64,000 nt of DNA from Pomphorhynchus laevis (taxonomy: Eukaryota; Acanthocephala; Palaeacanthocephala; Echinorhynchida; Pomphorhynchidae): contig WNNJ02000174.1 in assembly GCA_012934845.2 (NCBI GenBank), forward strand, positions 1 through 64,000. The letters run 5' to 3'. Below, one piece after another: positions 12,601 through 24,275 of this stretch. Position 1 is the first letter of the stretch. The number at the start of each line of letters is the position of its first letter. A program made the position numbers and the translations under genes. The notes beneath the pieces were generated by a model. The model did not search any database. It worked only from the letters and a program-made list of their open reading frames with translations, and was not told the DNA's origin.

Positions 12601-12849
12601 TTAACTGTCCGTGAATAACGGACTTCAGCTGTGTAGATAGTAAAACCTGTACATTGATATTTATTAAAGATAAGATACAAGAAAATCACAGTTTAAATCA
12701 AAGGCTTACACTTTGCTTTGATGCTTGATCGCGCAATTGCTTAAGCTTTGAGGCGAGATCAGTTGATATATTCAATTTTTGAAAGGCTAGTCGTTTGGCC
12801 GATGCGACTGCATTTTTTTGAAGCACATCCAATGGTGCTATATCAGCTT
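6683..12849 (-). CDS. Sec6: Exocyst complex component Sec6/EXOC3 (multi-exon)
   Basis: Exocyst subunit that tethers secretory vesicles to the plasma membrane. Exons, in transcript order: 12849-12710, 12646-12447, 9239-9032, 8965-8838, 8787-8671, 8621-8512 (end uncertain), 7238-7155, 7107-7034, 6985-6823, 6775-6683. Nearly all have GT-AG borders and phases that agree. The products line up in order with animal Sec6: an N-terminal coiled coil, QLALARQNIDYISNVPDNVE, SAFRIIEREE, GFILDGRPKK, IEGTQIDIREENKMWLVRHL, KCFPPHYEIL and a LTDTYMASKD region. The first exon with the start codon and the C-terminal third are not located. The junction 8512/7238 does not keep frame with plain GT-AG splicing. The intron at 9240-12446 is swollen by mobile elements; the others near 6.7-7.2 and 8.6-9.2 kb are only 50-70 bp. 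Confidence 0.9.
9693..9837 (-). mobile_element. 3'-end fragment of the Penelope-like element
   Basis: The reverse complement matches the end of the RT frame and the start of the 3' UTR of the element at 55-59.5 kb, including the stop context atggataataaataatatac and the ctttggcc...gctgccatgttggg-type block. It is divergent and short, a dead 3' scrap, and lies directly against the start of the Rex-like LINE, inside a Sec6 intron. Confidence 0.7.
10458..10916 (+). pseudogene. Reverse transcriptase palm fragment of Rex-like LINE
   Basis: Open for 152 codons, but only the second half keeps the family reading: LRKVLREYGAPHYHRVAVAS, then SFPVCVGLRQGCILSPLLFI (RT motif B) and IPTLLCAYDVVLLAS, where the FADD catalytic pair has decayed to YD. 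The first third reads out of the family frame. Not functional. Confidence 0.7.
10985..11537 (-). mobile_element. Two PLE 3'-UTR pieces nested in the Rex-like LINE
   Basis: Two tandem scraps, about 10990-11165 and 11262-11537, each begin on this strand with aaatcagataactg followed by an AT-rich stretch and a gtcaat..tatgaat block. The reverse complement matches the 3' UTR of the element at 59.1-59.5 kb (cgtagactcagttagctgatttgatt and ccaggaggaactgctatg-type segments). The LINE reading stops at about 10985 and resumes at about 11540, so the insertion is nested. Confidence 0.7.
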
Positions 12850-13165
12850 CTGAACACAACACAATATTGATACTGTACGTTTTTTAAATTTAGATTGCAC
12901 TAAATGAAACAATATTTGCTTAACTGATAAAATATTTGTAATGCTAAATAATTAAGAATATTTCAAAACATAGCTTCTTTAGAAAGCATAAATGGTAAAA
13001 TTATAATATATATTCACATTGCAAAGCCTCTAAAACATATACGCGTTCAATAATTATCAAAATCTTAAATAAGTGATTTTTAAAATATTAATTTTGTAAT
13101 TGAGTAATTTGTCATTTATCTATCGTGAATGCAGTATGTAAATGTAACTAAATGCAGTGAAAGCA

Positions 13166-13681
13166 GACCATGAAAATCAAATCAGCTAACTGAGTCTACG
13201 TATTTAATATAATTATAAAATAAACAAAACATAATAATGCTAAATCAAAATTTAATAATTAAATAATAAAATAAATAATTGTTTTTAGATTTTCTATAAT
13301 TTAAATCAAGTTAAAAAAATGAAATTTAAAATAAACGTCATTTTTATGAATTGACTAATAAATAACAGACGTTGTATCAGAATAAGAATTAGAGGTCATC
13401 AGGAGGAACTGCTATGCTATCAGGTTTCGGCCCCTAACTCCTCTACTCAACATAGCAGCGGGGCCAAATACATGCTAATGATGTATTTCCACTGATAAAA
13501 CTATCTAGTATCTTATTCTAATGCAAAGTATATTATTTATTATTCATCCATAAAAATTTGCCACTTAAGAGTTTAAATTTATTCTTTATATTATTGTGTT
13601 GATTTATATATTTTACTATTTTCTGCTTGATGTTATTTTTATAGTAACCTAGTTTAAAATATGTATCTATTAAATTATTTA
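13166..13681 (-). mobile_element. 5'-truncated Penelope-like element copy
   Basis: The reverse complement is almost identical to 58950-59490: the last codons of the RT frame (NNIKNKFKLLSGKFLWMD), the stop, and the whole 3' UTR up to cgtagactcagttagctg. Homology ceases abruptly at about 13681, as expected for 5' truncation during reverse transcription. This copy independently defines the 3' end of the family and shows that no endonuclease domain follows the RT. Confidence 0.85.
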
Positions 13682-14159
13682 ATATCTCTAAATTTTACTT
13701 ATTTTTTAAAGAATCATATTAAAATTAAAATTTTCACCGTACATATCAAGAGAAATTTATACACGATAATTACATATATTTAATAATTAAACAAACACCG
13801 AGAATAGTAAATTAAAATACTTCGCTTTGGTAAATCCAAATACATTCTGAATGTCTGATGAACATGCTTCAACAGAAAAGTTATTTGTAATTATTTAATC
13901 TGGTTCCGTTTATTTGTTCAACGAAATACAACAAATCTTGGATCATCCCCTGTGATTTCATGTTATAAATAAAAGCGTGTATGATCCTGTTTTGATAAAG
14001 AAAAAACTAATGAAACACATCACCGCAGCGGTTTATTTCCGAGACTTAATATCAATGCTTTCTTGAATCTAAAACTGTAAGATAAAACATATCGTAAATC
14101 AGTAAAATATGTATTCACATAACTAACAACCAAAGAATAAAATAATTACAAGTAACAAA

Positions 14160-14720
14160 TTGGGGGTTACCCGCAATTGGTCCCAAATATTAATTGTTCG
14201 TTACAATACGATGTCATCACCGACGCTGTTAGGGAGTGTTAAAGTAACTCTTTGGCCTGTCCTTTACTCATCGTAGTGTTGACGGCGTATATTAATAAAG
14301 ATTCTCCTTCGAGCTTCATCATCGTCTGAACGTTTACTATTGACTGACTCACATTGTTCATGCTCAGGAAAAGACTCAACATTGTCGATATCGATCTTCG
14401 CAGTTGTCGTACGCGGCTGTTCAATGGTCATGATCGTTTGGATAGGTTGCTGGGGCATTATTTGTATGTTAGGAATCGGGCTGGCCTGGATTATTGGCAG
14501 TGTATCGGGAATTTTGGTGCACTATCTCAGTCCTGCATGACACTGGGATTATTTCGTCGTACTCATTCATTGGGTCACGATTCTTGTAGTTGTCTTTGCA
14601 AACCGGTTGCCCATCACATCAAGAGTTCGGCTCGAAGCACAAGAGTCTGGCTCGAAGAGGCGTTTCCCGGGTTCACTTAATTTCTGGTGTCCACCATTAA
14701 ATGTCAATATTGGAATCTGG
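14160..14720 (-). mobile_element. Possible LTR-element leader/gag fossil
   Basis: Read leftward from about 14690, a primer-site-like tggtggacacc is followed by less AT-rich sequence and short proline/asparagine-rich frames. Base composition contrasts with the AT-rich flanks, so this is a transferred or inserted piece. Family assignment is tentative; it looks old and broken several times. It could be another unrecognised repeat. Confidence 0.25.
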
Positions 14721-15632
14721 ACAAGTGATGCTAACATTGCTTTGGCGTTGCCTCACATTATTGCAATAGAGATGCGCTGGTATAAATGTATTCACGTGGT
14801 AATGTTGCTTGTTTTCATTAAATTGAATTATTAATTATATACAATATACAATTTATAATTAATAAGTAATTATTATTAATTTATCTTTGCTACTAAATTG
14901 GCATTTTAAATGCTACTTATTCTGTTGGCTAACCAAATTAGTGAACACAATGGCGCAGTAATTGATGCGTAGAGAGTATTTTCAAATTACTACTTGAAAC
15001 ATGATTATCGGGTTATCATTTAGTAAATATAAAGTATTTGAGAATAAAGACAATTAAGTGTCGATTAAAAAACTTTGCATACGCAATTGGAAGAAAAACT
15101 ATTAGTTACGAAAAAAGTAATTCAAATGTTTCAATTGAAAGTTTGATTTTTTACGTATATGACAAAAATGTGTAAGTGAAGTTTTTGACCAACCCTGCTT
15201 GCAAATTACAAAATAATAGACAAGCATTCAATTTAGTAAAAACAATTATTTTAAAATGGTCAGCTGGCAATACATGAAGTGCGGCATAACCAAACAATTA
15301 ACTTAACAATAAAATATAAATATAAAATTGAGATAAAATATTATTTTCTTATAATTTTCAAAAATCGATATAAAATCTTCTGTACAATCAAAATATTAAA
15401 ATGTAATCACTTTGTATGATAAACTTTATTTATACATTTATCATCTACGTGAAAAAATCAAACTTTTAATTTAATATTTTTCATTTTGATGTCATCGCAC
15501 AGGTAAAAGCTGCTAATCAGCTTTTAAAATTGTACATTTATTGTAAAATTGTACATTACAATACATCAAACATTGTATATTATGCAAATGACATCTTATG
15601 CTATGTTGCGTATATCAACATATAATAAAAGG

Positions 15633-15690
15633 CAAATGACGTCATATATCGTCATATGTAAGGAATATGACGTCATACAACGTCATATGA
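15633..15690. repeat. Cluster of TGACGTCAT motifs
   Basis: Two exact atgacgtcata boxes and two partial cgtcatatg boxes occur within about 60 bp, interleaved with catatg. TGACGTCA is the CRE octamer, but the AT-rich, gene-free surroundings suggest simple repeat decay rather than regulation. Confidence 0.4.
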
Positions 15691-15803
15691 TAAATATATG
15701 AGAAAATATTAAGTGGTATGTAAAAAATATAAAGTATCTTCTATTAAAACGTCACAAAAAATGTTTCTTAATTTGTATCATTTTTAGCATACTATTAATA
15801 TAA

Positions 15804-15867
15804 AAATTAATTGAGAAAACAGCTGGACAATCAAAATGATTGTCCAGCTGTGTTTTCATTAATTTTT
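15804..15867. repeat. Inverted repeat with 14-bp perfect core
   Basis: cagctggacaatca and tgattgtccagctg are perfectly complementary with an aaa loop. Beyond a two-base bulge the arms continue as gaaaa/ttttc and AT-rich outer parts. It could be a small foldback transposon footprint. No gene is nearby. Confidence 0.6.
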
Positions 15868-16094
15868 TGGGACGGTTATCATTTTTGATAATAATTAATA
15901 TAAAAATTTTAAATGTAGGCAGTAAACATTGTATAGGTATGAATAATGCAACGTTAAAATCTTAAATCTTTCATAGAGGTTTTAAAAAATAAACTGATTT
16001 TAATATAAATTGAGTTATTTATTGGCATATTCGAAAGTTAAAATAGCTAATTTGTTTGTGGTGAATAAGACAAGACATTTAATAGCTCAAAATA

Positions 16095-19076
16095 AAGGAT
16101 CCTTGTATAAGGATTATAATAATTTTTGTTAAGGATTATATTGAGATAAAGATCCTGTATAATAATATTGTTAAGGATCCTTGTATAAGGATTATAAAAA
16201 TCCTTGTTAAGGATTATATTGGGATAAGGATACTTTATAAAGATATTGTTAAGGATCCTTGTTTAAGGATTATAATAATTTTTGGTAAGGATTATATTTG
16301 GATAAGTATCCTGTATAATGATTTTGCTAAGGATCCTTATATAAGGATTATAATAATTTTTGTTAAGGATTATATTGAGATAAGGATCATGTATAAGGAT
16401 ATTGTGAAGGATCCTTGTATAAAGATTATAATAATTTTTGGTAAGGATTATATTGGGATAAAGATCCTGTATAATGATATTGTTAAGGATCCTTGTATAA
16501 GGATTATAATAATCTTTGTTAGGGATTATATTAGGACAAGGATAATGTATAATGATATTTTTAAGGATCCTTGCATAAGGATTATAATAATTTTTGTAAA
16601 GGATTATATTTCGATAAGGATCCTGTATGAGTATCCTTGCTAAGTATACTTGTGATTATAAAAATCTTTGTTAGGGATTATATTAGGATAAGGATAATGT
16701 ATAATGATATTGTTAAGGATCCTTGTATAAGGATTATAATAATCCTTGTAAAGGATTATATTAGGATAAAGATACTGTATAAGGTTCTTGTTAAGGATCC
16801 TTGTATAAGCATTATAATAATTTGTGTTAAGGATTATATTGGGATAAGGATACTGTATAAGGATATTGCTAAGGATCCTTGTATAAGGATTATAATAATT
16901 TTAGTTAAAGATTATATTGGGTAATGATCCTGTATAATGATATTGTTAAGGATCTTTGTATAAAGATTATAATAATCCTTGTTGGCGATTATATTAGGAT
17001 AAGTATAATGTATAATGATATTGTTAAGGATCCTTGTATAAGGATTATAATAATTTTTGTTAAGGATTATATTAGAATAAGGATACTGTATAAGGTTCTT
17101 GTTAAGGATCCTTGTATAAGGATTATAATAATTTTTGTTAAGGATTATATTGGGATAGGGATCCTGTATAATGATATCGTTAAGGATCCTTGTATAAGAA
17201 TTATAATAATCTTTGTTAGGGATTATATTAGGACAAGGATAATGTAAAATGATATTGTTAATGATCCTTGTATAAGGATTATAATAATTTTTGTTAAAGA
17301 TTATATTGAAATAAATATCCTGTATAATGATAGTGTTAAGGATCCTTGTATAAGGATTATAATAATTTTTGTTAAGGATTATATTAGAATAAGGATACTG
17401 TATAAGGTTCTTGTTAAGGATCCTTGTATAAGGATTATAATAATTTTTGATAAGGATTATATTGGGATAAGGATCCTGTATAATAATATTGTTAAGGATC
17501 CTTGTATAAGGATTATAAAAATCTTTGTTAAGGATTATATTGGGATAAAGATACTTTATAAAGATATTGTTAAGGATCCTTGTATAAGGATTATAATAAT
17601 TTTTGGTAAGGATTATATTTGGATAAGTATCCTGTATAATGATTTTGCTAAGGATCCTTATATAAGGATTATAATAATTTTTGTTAAGGATTATATTGAG
17701 ATAAGGATCATGTATAAGGATATTGTGAAGGATCCTTGTATAAGGATTATAATAATTTTTGGTAAGGATTATATTGGGATAAGGATATTGTATGTGGATA
17801 TTGCTAAGGATTTGTATAAGGATTATAGTAATTTTTGTTAGGGATTATATTAGGATAAAGATCCTGTATAAGGTTCTTGATAAGGATCCTTGTATAAGGA
17901 TTATAATAATTTTTGTTAAGGATTATATTGGGATAAGGATTCTGAATAATGATATTTTTAAGGATCCTTGTATAAGGATTATAATAATGTTTGTTACGGA
18001 TTATATTAGGATAAGGATACTGTATAATGATGTTGTTCCTTGTGTAAGGATAATAATAATTTTTGTTAAGGACTATAATGGGATAAGGATCCTGAATAAT
18101 GATATTGTTAAGGATCCTTGTATAAGGATTATAAAAATGTTTGTTAAGGATTATATTGGGATAAAGATCCTGTATAATGATATTGTTAAGGATCTTTGTA
18201 TAAAGATTATAATAATCCTTGTTAAGGATTATATTAGGATAAGATATGGAATAAGGTTCTTGTTAAGGATCACTGTATAAGGATTATAATAATTTTTTAA
18301 GGATTATATTGGGATCAGGATACTGCATAAGGATATTGCTAAGGATCCTTGTATAAGGATTATAATAATTTTTGTTAAGGATTATATTAGGATAAAGATC
18401 CTGTATAATGATATTGTTAAGAATCCTTGTATAAGGATTATAATGATCCTTGTTAGGGATTATATTAGGATAAGGATAATTTATAATGATAGTGTTAAGG
18501 ATCATTGTATTGTTAAGGATTATATTAGGATAAGGATACTGCATAAGGTTTATGTTAAGGATCCTTGTATAAGGATTATAATAATTTTTGTTAAGGATTA
18601 TATTGGGATAGGGATCCTGTATAATGATATCGTTAAGGATCCTTGTATAAGGATTATAATAATCTTCGTTAGGGATTATATTAGGACAAGGATAATGTAT
18701 AATGATATTGTTAAGGATCCTTGTATAAGGATTATAATAATTTTTGTTAAGGATTAGATTTGGATAAGGATCCTGTATAAGTATTATTGCTAAGTATCTT
18801 TGTATAAGGATTATAATAATTTTAGTTAAAGATTATATTGGGTAATGATCCTGTATAATGATATTGTTAAGGATCTTTGTATAAAGATTATAATAATCCT
18901 TGTTGGCGATTATATTAGGATAAGTATAATGTATAATGATATTGTTAAGGATCCTTGAATAAGGATTATAATAATTTTTGTTAAGGATTATATTGAAATA
19001 AAGATCCTGTATAATGATATTGTTAAGGATCCTTGTATAAGGATTATAACAATCCTTGTTAAGGATTATATTGAGA
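16095..19076. repeat. Satellite array, about 38 copies of a 78-bp unit
   Basis: Starts of successive units at 16095, 16173 and 16251 are exactly 78 bp apart. Each unit is built from four sub-blocks that begin with aaggat: aaggatccttgtat, aaggattataataatt..., aaggattatattggg and aaggatcctgtataatg. Because 78 is a multiple of three, frames stay open and repeat every 26 codons on both strands, but codon content is that of the repeat and no protein is likely. Variants recur at a distance: a block near 16290-16415 reappears at about 17605-17735 (offset about 1321), and one at 16905-16990 reappears at about 18826-18911 (offset 1921), so the array grew partly by segmental duplication. Confidence 0.95.
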
Positions 19077-19640
19077 TTTGAACTGTTACCACATGAAACT
19101 TAAACATTTTACTGAATTAACTTGAATTAAAAAAGCGTATCAGCATGGCGTTAGCAACAATAATGACAAATTGTAAATATTTTAAAAGCACTTACCTTGA
19201 TTCATTCTAAAGGATTAAGTAAGCGCAGAAATGGCTACTGAAATAATCTAAAATCATTTTTAACACTTTAATATTATATTTTTATATTCTTTAAACTTGG
19301 TTCTGAAATGGTTATATTAAGATATATCCTTCAAGTAAAGCTTTAATCAAATTACCGTTTATAAAAATAATAAATTTGCGCATAACTGGATATTATTAAC
19401 TATATTTACGCGTTTGTTTCTTTTTGCAAGGCTAAATTTTTGCCATTCATGACAACTTTGTTGCCGAGTCTTTTGTTGGCTGATATGTAATTAAAAGGAT
19501 AAAGTTGTGATAATCATTAGCACGCATGTGTTGTTCAGTGTTGAGTAACTAAATTTTATTTTTAACTGCCTAATTGGCATGTGGAGAGACAAAAACTTGT
19601 ATACATCTCAAATAACCTAACTTTCTATTGTTATTTTATC
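19077..19640. other. AT-rich spacer
   Basis: Single-copy-looking AT-rich DNA between the satellite array and the SINE. No exon, RNA gene or repeat was recognised. Confidence 0.4.
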
Positions 19641-19659
19641 TGTGATCACAAATGATCAA

Positions 19660-19915
19660 CATATTGATAATTCTTCTGATTGTGGCACGACATTATCCTC
19701 ACAGGTATTGTTCCTATTCTTGATACAGCAGGACGCTACTAATCAGTCTGGGTGGGTCTCATCAGCTGCTGACCCAGACCTACATTTCACGTTTCGACCC
19801 TTATTTTCTGCTTTCTCCGTACACTGGTGCTGATCGGATTAGAACTCAGGACGTCTGTATCGCGATTCAACGCTACATCCACTCAGCTGGCTGCTCCAGT
19901 GGTGTAGATATACAT
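19660..19915 (-). mobile_element. tRNA-derived SINE
   Basis: Read on the minus strand, the head from about 19910 carries an A-box-like cagctgagtggatg and, about 35 bp on, a B-box-like gagttctaatcc, the internal RNA polymerase III promoter layout of a tRNA. The anticodon arm does not look functional. The body follows: aagggtcgaaacgtgaaatg, then a hairpin whose arms agtctgggt (19745-19753) and acccagacc (19772-19780) pair with one wobble, with ctgatga in the loop. The body resembles the repeats at 61.5, 62.1 and 62.4 kb. No long A tail was seen. Confidence 0.6.
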
Positions 19916-19994
19916 TTCTGTATATTGCTTTTGATAATATTGATAATTGATATTGGTCTGCTGACTACATTTGACTGTTTGTTGTCTTTGATTT

Positions 19995-20740
19995 ATGACA
20001 TTTTCTATGTTACTTTATGTTATGTACTTTGTTTTTCTATTAAGAAAATCTCATTATTATAGTGATGGGAACAATGAGTTTAATAATGATGGCACATTAT
20101 GCGTGTGGTGTATTACGCTAGACATTCGCTATTTTCAAAAAATAAACATTTTTTATACTAAGTGTATTAATATCAAGTTTATTTTTTTTTCAAAAAATAA
20201 AATTAAGTTAAATCAGCCTTATACAATTTACATCAGATATTCCCCATCCAATTAGGAATTATTTTTGAAATTATTCGTCTTTTTAGGTCTTATTTTAATC
20301 ATTCAATTTAAGTCATTTTAAAATTTAATGAGCAGAAGTTATACATAAATTAACTTTTAATGTTTAACTGTAAATCTATCTTAATAGTTCACAAATACAT
20401 GGTTTGTTTTTTTTTGCTATGAAAAATTCTCTTTATACAACAAAAAAAAGACAGAAGAATGTTCAAAAAAAAACAAATCATTTGGATTCAAAACTTTGAA
20501 TCTCTGCGTTTAGAGTTCGTGCGACTTAAGCTAGTAGACGGTTCTAGGATCTTAGAACCGGATGTTAGAGGCGTACTCGAAACGATCATTAACAAGTTCA
20601 ATAAATAATAAATAAAGATTTTCTTAAAACAATAATACATGGGATAGTAAGTTTTCAGTTAAAGAAAAATAAAATCAAAATATGACAGAAATTTTCTTTC
20701 ATCCTTCTGTTTTTAAGTCCTCAATCTTTATGGCCTCAGG
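19995..20740. other. AT-rich spacer, no gene recognised
   Basis: A small open frame (19995-20255) is hydrophobic/AT-driven and has no recognisable family. Poly-A/T runs are common. Nothing else is supportable. Confidence 0.4.
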
Positions 20741-22250
20741 TCCAGTGGAATCTGAGCCATCCAGCCAGTCCAACACGCCGACCTCCGACTAAACCACCCG
20801 AGGTCTTCCACCCCTCCCCCGAAGAGTCCAATCGAGGCGGACTATGCTGGGTAATGAAGAGATGAAGAGCTTGAGAAACCTAAGCCTTTGCTCTGGGGAC
20901 GTCCACTATAAAAAAAAGACTAATCTCGAGATAGCCCAAGTGCCCCAGAGGCTCACATGGGTTTTCCCTATCAATGACAAATGCTGGGCCCGTTTCAGGG
21001 CCCACCTAGCTCTCTTCAGGATACGTTTAAGTCTATCCAGGTCGGCTTTTGCCTACCAGTATTCCGTAACGGTGAACCTCAGGTATTTTATTCGACTTGT
21101 GAAGACATGGAGAGGGTGATTAGTGAAAATTGAGGAGAGGGCAAAGAGTGCTAATTTCTTAAGTTTTTGCTATGTGGCAGGGGCGCCATGAAAGACAACC
21201 ACCTGCGATTTGGATGACTTTAAAATAAGATTGGACCGGGATAACTGGTCTTTTAATCTTAAAAAGAATCGGCTGATGTCCGAGACTACGTCTTTGCACC
21301 TGTGTCAAGAGAACAAGGTTGTCGAGTCATCAGCGTATACCACTAAACGTTGCTCGCGTTTAAATTTTATAAAAGAGTTTAATGGAAGCAGCAAGAAACA
21401 AAATAGGAGATATAGGTGATCCTTGGTGCACACCTGTAATAGGGTAGAACTGACGCGCATCAGGATCGTCTTCATAATAGAATCGCTTGGTGTACAGCAG
21501 TATCTTCATCCTGTTAACAATTCTCGCAAGCAAACCAAGGGACCTGAGTGAAGAGATAACAAAGAGAATCGAAATGTGGTCAAATGCAGCAGAAGAATCA
21601 AGGAAAACAGCCACAGCAAGTTGATAACTATTCTCCTGACAGAACTGATGCACTTCACCTATAGCTGAATGGACCGAGCGACCTTTGATGAACCCATGGA
21701 AACTTGATGGGATTAAATTTCCCCTACTTAAATGATCGCGGATTTTACGGATTTTCCTACTTAAATGATCATCGATACGATGGAATTTTGAATCGAAATG
21801 TGCCGCAAGTCTTTAGGACAAAAGACCGGTGTTTTCTTTGGAATAAAAACACGTCTACTAATGTTGATGACGGCCACATTTGAAAGGGTGGCTAAAAGCA
21901 TTGTGACGGCCACTTCTCTTCTTTGTTCGGCTGTCAAAAGCTGATAGACACGAAAATAGAGTGGAGCGAAGGATTTGTAGGTGCCCGGAAGCGACCCTCA
22001 GGAGTTAAGAATATTTGAGACAGATAGATCTCTACTCCTAAAATCTCCCAATGGCGGGATTGGTTGAAGTGATTGAGTGGATCCATAATTATATAGCGAT
22101 AGTGACTCCTCCGAAACATTATCAAGACCTATTTTACTAATCCAAACCAAGGCTCTGTCCTTTCAACAGACAAACTTATCCTTCTTGAATATCTTCCAGA
22201 AGGAAGACTGGGCTGGATTAAGGGAAGCAATGCTTGCCCTATCCTTACCC
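20740..22250 (-). mobile_element. LINE fragment (I/R1/jockey-type RT), degraded
   Basis: Read leftward. The palm segment at 21653-21360 has a motif A equivalent LAVAVFLDSSAAFDHISI and motif B GVHQGSPISPILF. Further left, other frames give thumb and C-terminal text such as LKRILKRARWALKRAQHLSL (about 21060-20990). Upstream (22250-21660) only short decayed frames remain. The clade cannot be settled between I, R1 and jockey groups from this piece. Several stops and frame changes; inactive. Confidence 0.7.
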
Positions 22251-22389
22251 AGTTGGAACCTATACCTAGATGTTGTATTTTATGTCTATGTTACTTATAA
22301 CGGTATTTTTAGATATTAAATAAAATCACTTTGATTTCAGTTTAAACACTACAATTTATTTAGCATTGTTGAAGTTGTATACAGGCTCA

Positions 22390-24240
22390 CTTCAATGTCT
22401 ATCTCGGAGGACGCTATTTCAAGACAGTCAATCGGAAAATCGAACGTTCGACTCGATCGATTTAATGTAACGCCAGACGAAGGCATGAGCCAAAAAAGTA
22501 TAAGCTGTGGAAACGAAACTTCAACTATGTTCTGTCGATCAACGACAGAACATATGGGCACACTAGATAAAATCTACATCAAAACACCAAACGAAGTACT
22601 GGTGCGTCACGTACTATCTGTCCGAAGTCAGAAGCACGAAGAAGACATCGATATTTACGTTCAATCCCTACGATCTCTAGCGAAAGATTGCAACTTTAAA
22701 GTGGTGACAGCAGAAGAATCAAAGAACGATTACATAAGAGATTCCTTTATCAGTGGAATCAAGTCTGATACGATAAGACAGCGTCTCCTAGAATTCGAAC
22801 AACTGGATCTCAAAAAAGCTATTTCCATCGCAAAATCCTTGGTAACGGCTCAGCAAAGTGTCGAGTTATACCACCGACGAGTGGACTCACTTCCGGATCA
22901 ACGAGTCGAGATTGCACAAGTCAGCACGAACTCCAAGAGATATAAAAAGGGACTGCCACATTATAATCAAGAAAGTGATGAGAAACAATGCCTAAATCGT
23001 ATCGATAAATCGACTAGCAAAAGCTACAACAATCAATCGAAGACATGCTTCTTCTGCGAAGGCAACTTGCATAATCGAAGTAATTGTCCTGCTAAGCAAG
23101 CGAGCTGTTTTAAATGCGGCAAGAAGGGTCACTTTTCCCGTGTCTGTGCATCATCAAAGTTGCAGCAATCAGCGTCTTCATCGGTTATCCTCTCAACTGT
23201 CAATAACTCAAAATCTCAACTGAAGGCAGAAATCTCTATATGTGGAAAGCCTGTGACAGCACTCATCGACACCGGCATTTCTTTGGAATTTATCGATAGC
23301 AAGATTGTCGCTTTGTTAAAGCTAAGGAAGCTCAATACTATGACGAGGGTTTACCTAGCTTAAGAAGCTATCAAGACCGTTCATGCTAAGTGCATCGTTG
23401 ATTTTTAATTTCATGGAAAATAATATGAAACGCTGAGCATTACGTGTTGCCAGCTTTATGTACGGAAGTGATATTGGGATTGCCCTTTCTTAGGCTACAT
23501 CAAACATTGGCTATTGAATTTGGAGGTTCTCTGGAAAGCATCGAAATGGTTGCGTCTACATCAACAGGTATAGAACCGCTCAAGCTCTTCAGGAACTTAT
23601 CTTCCAACGTATTCTCGATCGTAACCAGAAGCAGGAAATTCAATTCAATGGACGAACAATTCATTAGCATTGAAGTACAACGTTTACCGAACAATGGCAT
23701 CATTGAGCCCATTTATTCTCCGTGTAGAGCCCAAGTTGTCGTTGTATCGAGGAAGACGGGCCGAAACCGTCTTGTCGTCGATTTCTCGCGAACCATAAAT
23801 CGATATACGTATCTAGACGCATATCCCCTCCCAAAAATATCCGATATCGTAGGTCAAATATCTAAGCATCGTTATTACTCGCTTGACGACCTTGATGAGG
23901 CATTCTACCAGATCGATATATATATCCACAGGAAAGACCATACACCGCGTTCGAAGCAATAGGCAGGTTATATCATTTCAAAAAAATACCAATGGGAGTA
24001 ACCAACGGAGTATCTGCTTTTCAGCGGTACCTAAACAACTTGATCGATTCTAATGAGCTTAAAGGCGTCTACTCATATCTCGACGATATTATAGTATGTG
24101 ACAAGACCAAAGTTGATCATGACCTTAATTTACAAAAGCTTAATCATTCGCTAAACCTCCTGGGGTTAAAGATAAACGACAGAAAGTCAATTTACAGCGT
24201 AACAAAATTACGAACTCTCGGATATGAAAATTGAATACAA
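22390..24240 (+). mobile_element. Fossil Ty3-type LTR retrotransposon (gag-pol part)
   Basis: Parts in order: a gag frame (22395-23363) ending in two zinc knuckles (CFFCEGNLHNRSNC and CFKCGKKGHFSRVC) and continuing into an aspartic protease motif TALIDTG; then reverse transcriptase text (23640-24235) with LDAYPLPKISDIV and YSYLDDIIV. Family: Ty3/gypsy, probably near the mag-like lineage. LTRs were not recognised at either side, and the right side gives way to unrelated sequence near 24240-24290. The element is broken in a few places and looks moderately old. The minus-strand piece at 50.1-50.7 kb is of a similar lineage. Confidence 0.85.
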
Positions 24241-24275
24241 CACACTACGTCCTGATCCAGACCGTCTCTTAGCTT

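Larger units (their letters stand above)
14840..16090. other. AT-rich spacer left of the 78-bp array
   Basis: No coding pattern on either strand. It holds only the CRE-like cluster and the inverted repeat listed separately. Confidence 0.5.

Noticed and set aside
14264-14834. Overlapping small frames on both strands as host genes
   Set aside because: Frames in several phases overlap, none has a recognisable family, and the segment looks like a decayed element leader.
15633-15690. TGACGTCA cluster as a CRE-type enhancer
   Set aside because: No gene or promoter nearby; looks like degenerate local repetition.
16389-18757. Long repetitive open frames (26-residue repeats) in the 78-bp array as a repeat protein gene
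   Set aside because: Open frames occur on both strands simply because the unit is a multiple of three and lacks stops; no start context, splice structure or domain, and frames break wherever a unit has an indel.
19840-19912. A functional tRNA gene on the minus strand
   Set aside because: A- and B-box-like motifs are present but the acceptor and anticodon stems do not form convincingly; it is attached to a SINE body.
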